Of a stretch of 63,552 bases of DNA, positions 59,910 through 63,552 are shown piece after piece. Origin of the DNA: Echinococcus granulosus (Eukaryota; Platyhelminthes; Cestoda; Cyclophyllidea; Taeniidae); NCBI RefSeq assembly GCF_000524195.1, contig NW_020170481.1:236738-300289 (forward strand). Reading direction: 5' to 3'. Below the pieces are notes generated by a model. It was not told the origin of the DNA. It was given only the letters and a program-made list of their open reading frames with translations, and did not search any database. The position numbers and the translations under genes were made by a program. The number at the start of each line of letters is the position of its first letter. Positions within the stretch are counted from its first letter, which is position 1.

Positions 59910-61364
59910 TTCTACTCCACTCTACAAATGCTCCACATTTACCACCCATGTCAACCACATCAGTCTGTTAGATATCGTGTTCTTGACCTGCAAGGCGACC
60001 TCTCCACTAATTGATTTATTCAATGAAAGGTATTAGATGTGGATCTGCTTAAGTCATCTCACCCTCAACTTCTGCACTCACCAGCATCCACGTGACGAAA
60101 TGAATAGTCGGCCTACCTTTTTTACCACTTTGAACCTACGGGCATGTTACCAATTCCTGTCAACGTAGTCAAATGATATTTGTTTCGCATTCCTTGTTGC
60201 TACATTCACAATGCTTACTTGATTGCACTCACGATGATGTGTAGAAGTGGACGTGTATTTGGAAACGTGGCACATCTGACGTCGACTTCAGCTTCGTGGA
60301 CGCGCTGTATTATTACTCTGCGGTGAACTGAACTGCAGTGCATTTCAATGTGATGTGACATGGCGATGTACACTGCATTTAACGACGGAAGCGTGCGTGG
60401 CTGTCTGGACTCGGACTTGTTATAGGCGGCACTGATATGACCTGCTACACTCCCGACGGTCCAGAGTATGTCGAAATGGCAATTATGGTTGATCCATTTC
60501 AAACAGAAACCTGATTGAGCTACTGAACCTTACCTGCTTACTTTCCGACGCACCGTTTTACATTTTGAAATCCTTTTGGAATTGCTCCAAGTAAGCACAT
60601 TCTTGGATTTTGCTCATCTACTTCCATGTCGCCATAGAAAATGATGTGAAGGCACTGTTGAATTCGCCACGTCTAAGTGGCGATGCTCTAGGGTTGGGAG
60701 AAAGGACAAGAGTACGAGGAGACAAATATCCTACTCATCTCTTATGTGATGTTCTTTGCACTAATTCACATCTCTGAAGGAAGATGCGACAGTTTTGAAG
60801 TGTACCAATGACAGTGTCGTGTTGTGGAGACCACTAAGAGCGAAACGGTACACATTGCAGTGGACGAAAAAGTTGTCACATTTTTGCTTTCCTTCTTTTC
60901 TTTTTCAACTGCTTGTACACTCTTTTACACTCACGCCACAACTCACGCATGCTTTGCCCCGCAGCTGATTGACTAACTGAATGATCGCTTCATGATTTTC
61001 CTACCCGTCTAAATGCCTAACGGAATGTCATATTTATTGAATGACTTCTCGACTTTTTCTTGCTTACTTATGAACTCTTTTACTGTTTGACTGATTGCCA
61101 ATAAAGTTACCTCGTTTTTGAACCGACAGTTGCGTAATGCCACTGAGGATTGATGCGTTCCGAGTACGAGGCAATGCCGTCGCACTTGCCCTTGGATGCT
61201 TACCACTCTGATGTGATGACCAGCTCTTCAATTTGTGAAGTCTGTGAACCGATGAAAGTGGAGTAGATGCATGGATACGCTGAATTGGTGAATCCATGTC
61301 GATGGAACTGCAGTGTCGGAGAGGGTGCAATGGCCATAACGGAATATGAGTGACCAAATTATAT

Positions 61365-61565
61365 CGGGGGAAATAATGAGGGTTTGTTGAGAGAAGAAGG
61401 AGGAGTTGGGAATTGTGAAGGTGAGATTGGGAAGAAATAAGGAGAGGAGGAGCTGATGCAGGAGAGAATTTTCTGGTGAGAGTGTAAAGATATAGTGTGA
61501 GGTGGTGGAGAGGAGATGATAGAAGGAGCTGAGGAGAAGGCGCAGTGGATTGTTGAGGTGCGAAT
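61365..61565. repeat. purine-rich tract, copy 2
   Basis: Exact repeat of the GA/GGA-rich tract at 53,310-53,510. Confidence 0.6.
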
Positions 61566-63552
61566 AAACGTCACTATTCTAAATGGGAAGGGTCATGTGG
61601 GAAGAGCAGGGGTCAGTTGTACGTGAGGTGAGATTGCGGATGACGTGTTGACTCAGGCAATTGGTTTAGCAAGCTGCGTTTGAATCCTTGAATTCCCCAA
61701 ACTACTTTACTACTGTGTGTTCGGACTACCTCTTTGGTCATAGGAGTAAATTCCCTCGTAGTATGCCTCAACCATTTTAGTCGTCCAAATTGGAATCTAT
61801 TTCGACACAGCATAGCCAGACCAAAATATCTGGCACTCATTTGGGAATGGAGGATGCCACAAGTGGACTAGATGGAAATGCCCTATAGACATTTGATGGG
61901 ATAGCAGTTAATCGCGATGTCTTAGTGAAGTTGGCCGATCTCAGGTCAAACTCGGTACCCGCAGTGGTCATTTCTCGGGAGGGAAGGGAGTCTGCTAAAC
62001 AAGCATGAAGTAATAAATGTTATCATTGTCTTATGGGATTGTTTCATTTATTAATGTAGGACGTACTGAAGGGGATTCGGCAATGCCACCTCCCTGCCTA
62101 TCTCTCTACCTGTCCTTTGTTGGGGCCAATCTATAGGTCGGGGAGATGTTTAGGGGCGGGTCCAATCAACTCAGTGTAGCCTAAGAGGATAAGTGTTGTA
62201 CTCAGTGCAGACCTTCCTGTTGGCTTACGCTGAATGTATTAACGCCAACGCATCTCTGTAACTTATTAGCCGCAACTCCATCAGAACATTCGACGTGCCG
62301 TTGAAGAAGAACCACAAACTTTTGCATAGCATATGGCACTGGGTAATGTTAAAGGTAGTAGAAGAAGAATGGAGAGGAGAGAAACTTGGAGACAAACCAG
62401 TGAACTGTGTGGAACAGGCAGGATAGTTTCTTCAAAACGTAAGTAAGGAAGTGTTCTACAATCGCAAAAATGGAGTTTAATTTAATAAAGGTTTACCCGT
62501 GTTCTTCTATTAGGAGGACTGTTTGTTTGTTGTCCCAGAGCGCATGGAACTATTTCTCAAATTCCTCACTTATGGTGCTTCCTTTATTCGTCTTTTCAAC
62601 TTCTACCATCGACATCACTCCAGAGCTGGATAAGCGGCTTTCAACTCTTTGGCTTGAGAGATACGGCTAATGCTCACACAGATCTCTGTGTTTTATACTA
62701 TTCCCATGCCTCTTACAAAGCCGAAAGAAATACATCAACTGTATGCATGAAATCAGGGTCTTTTCCACTTTATCCATTGATATATTGAAACCATATTTCT
62801 TTTATTGTTCAATGGTAGTCAATACATGTCTTAGATCTCAGTACATTTCATAGTATTTTCATTAAAACAAAGAGTAAAGTTTGGCGCTCCAGATTTGTGA
62901 CCTCTATTGTTTGCAAATAGTCGAGTCCATATAGCACACCAGGACATTCCCGAAGACGAATGAAGACATGTTATTTGAGCTGAATATGTATTTCCGACCT
63001 GTTGAGTGAATTGGGCCTACTGGCGTGGCTTGGAGGCCAGGCCGTCATGCAGAGATGCAATGGTAGTTTTTCCAGTTACTAAAACCGAGCGGTATAAGAT
63101 CGAGCTACGTAGTACATACCCCATTCCTTTTTTGGGCTTCCTCTTTGATGCTATCCCTGATTAACCTCACACGTCAGCCGGCACCTTGTGATCGGTGCTG
63201 TAAATTTTCATGCGTCATTGTCTCTACTCGTCAATTCTGCTGCATCTAGAGTCTCGTTTCGCTGCAGAATGCCGTCATTATTGTATTCGGAAAGTCTGCG
63301 GTAGAGAAATGAATTTCTTTTGGCAGTTCCAGACTGTTGCGCCGAATGAGTTTTGTGAACATTGTTAATGCTAGCAGACACGGGCAAGATGCTTTGGAGG
63401 ACTCGTTGAATTAACGCACGATCTTGAGAACGAGATTCCCACATGCCCTTGAGTGTGTTGTGCTCAAATATCTGTCCTTAATTAAGTGTGCATTGTGATC
63501 AAATGGATCTTAAAAAGCGTGGCCATTGCTGATACCTGAAGTCAAAGTCATG

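Larger units (their letters stand above)
55498..63552. repeat. 8,055-bp tandem unit, copy 2, ending at the last base
   Basis: Repeats 47,443-55,497 without a difference that I could find. The window ends on the base that corresponds to 55,497, so the second copy is complete to the base and nothing follows. Copy 1 joins copy 2 head to tail with only one shared base (G) at the junction. Confidence 0.95.

Noticed and set aside
1..63552. CRISPR arrays, bacterial operons, tRNA/rRNA genes, viral genes
   Set aside because: The window is eukaryotic. No regular short direct repeats, no cloverleaf-like tRNA sequence or rRNA stretch, and no viral structural or polymerase gene was recognised by eye.

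Overview
This is a eukaryotic nuclear window. The genes have many short introns (37-50 bp is common), GT-AG and one GC-AG splice sites, and large gene-poor stretches between them. The best guess is a parasitic flatworm, most likely a taeniid tapeworm (Taenia/Echinococcus type). Two things support this: the very small introns, and in the right third a gene family built like the cestode oncosphere surface antigens (EG95/45W/TSOL type), with a signal-peptide exon, a fibronectin-III (FN3) exon and a hydrophobic tail exon. I reached this by reading the sequence; no search was run.

The left half (7.5-28.5 kb) is a compact block of ordinary cellular genes that I could largely splice by hand, with phases that close. 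In order: an EMX/empty-spiracles homeobox gene (+, 7.6-9.2 kb); a long coiled-coil gene, possibly CCDC170-like (-, 9.45-14.4 kb, 5' part unresolved); COQ8/ADCK3, the mitochondrial ubiquinone-biosynthesis atypical kinase (+, 15.6-18.3 kb); a MEA1-like small protein (+, 19.15-19.83 kb); a POGZ/ZNF280-like C2H2 zinc-finger protein of 948 codons (-, 20.6-24.7 kb); a small protein with an RIIa (PKA-type docking/dimerisation) domain (+, 25.4-26.1 kb); and the 26S proteasome subunit PSMD3/Rpn3 (-, 26.2-28.5 kb). These genes are functionally unrelated. They form convergent and divergent pairs rather than an operon.

From 28.5 to 47 kb the sequence is gene-poor. It holds a few isolated, splice-site-bounded candidate exons on the + strand, a Thr/Ser-rich mucin-like C terminus broken by a 100-N gap, a pair of ~195-bp inverted repeats framing ~1.8 kb, a reverse-transcriptase relic, and diverged repeat blocks.

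From 47,442 to the last base the window consists of two copies of an 8,055-bp unit. No difference was seen between them, and the second copy stops exactly at the window end. Each unit carries, on the - strand, an oncosphere-antigen-like gene (signal exon, 192-nt FN3-half exon, tail exon), plus + strand relics of similar exons. A paralogous intact 192-nt FN3 exon lies just outside the unit at 46,754-46,945. The two exons differ more than their flanking intron starts and conserve amino acids poorly, which suggests diversifying selection on a surface-antigen family. The exact duplication may be a very recent tandem copy, a circular element or an assembly loop; sequence alone cannot decide.
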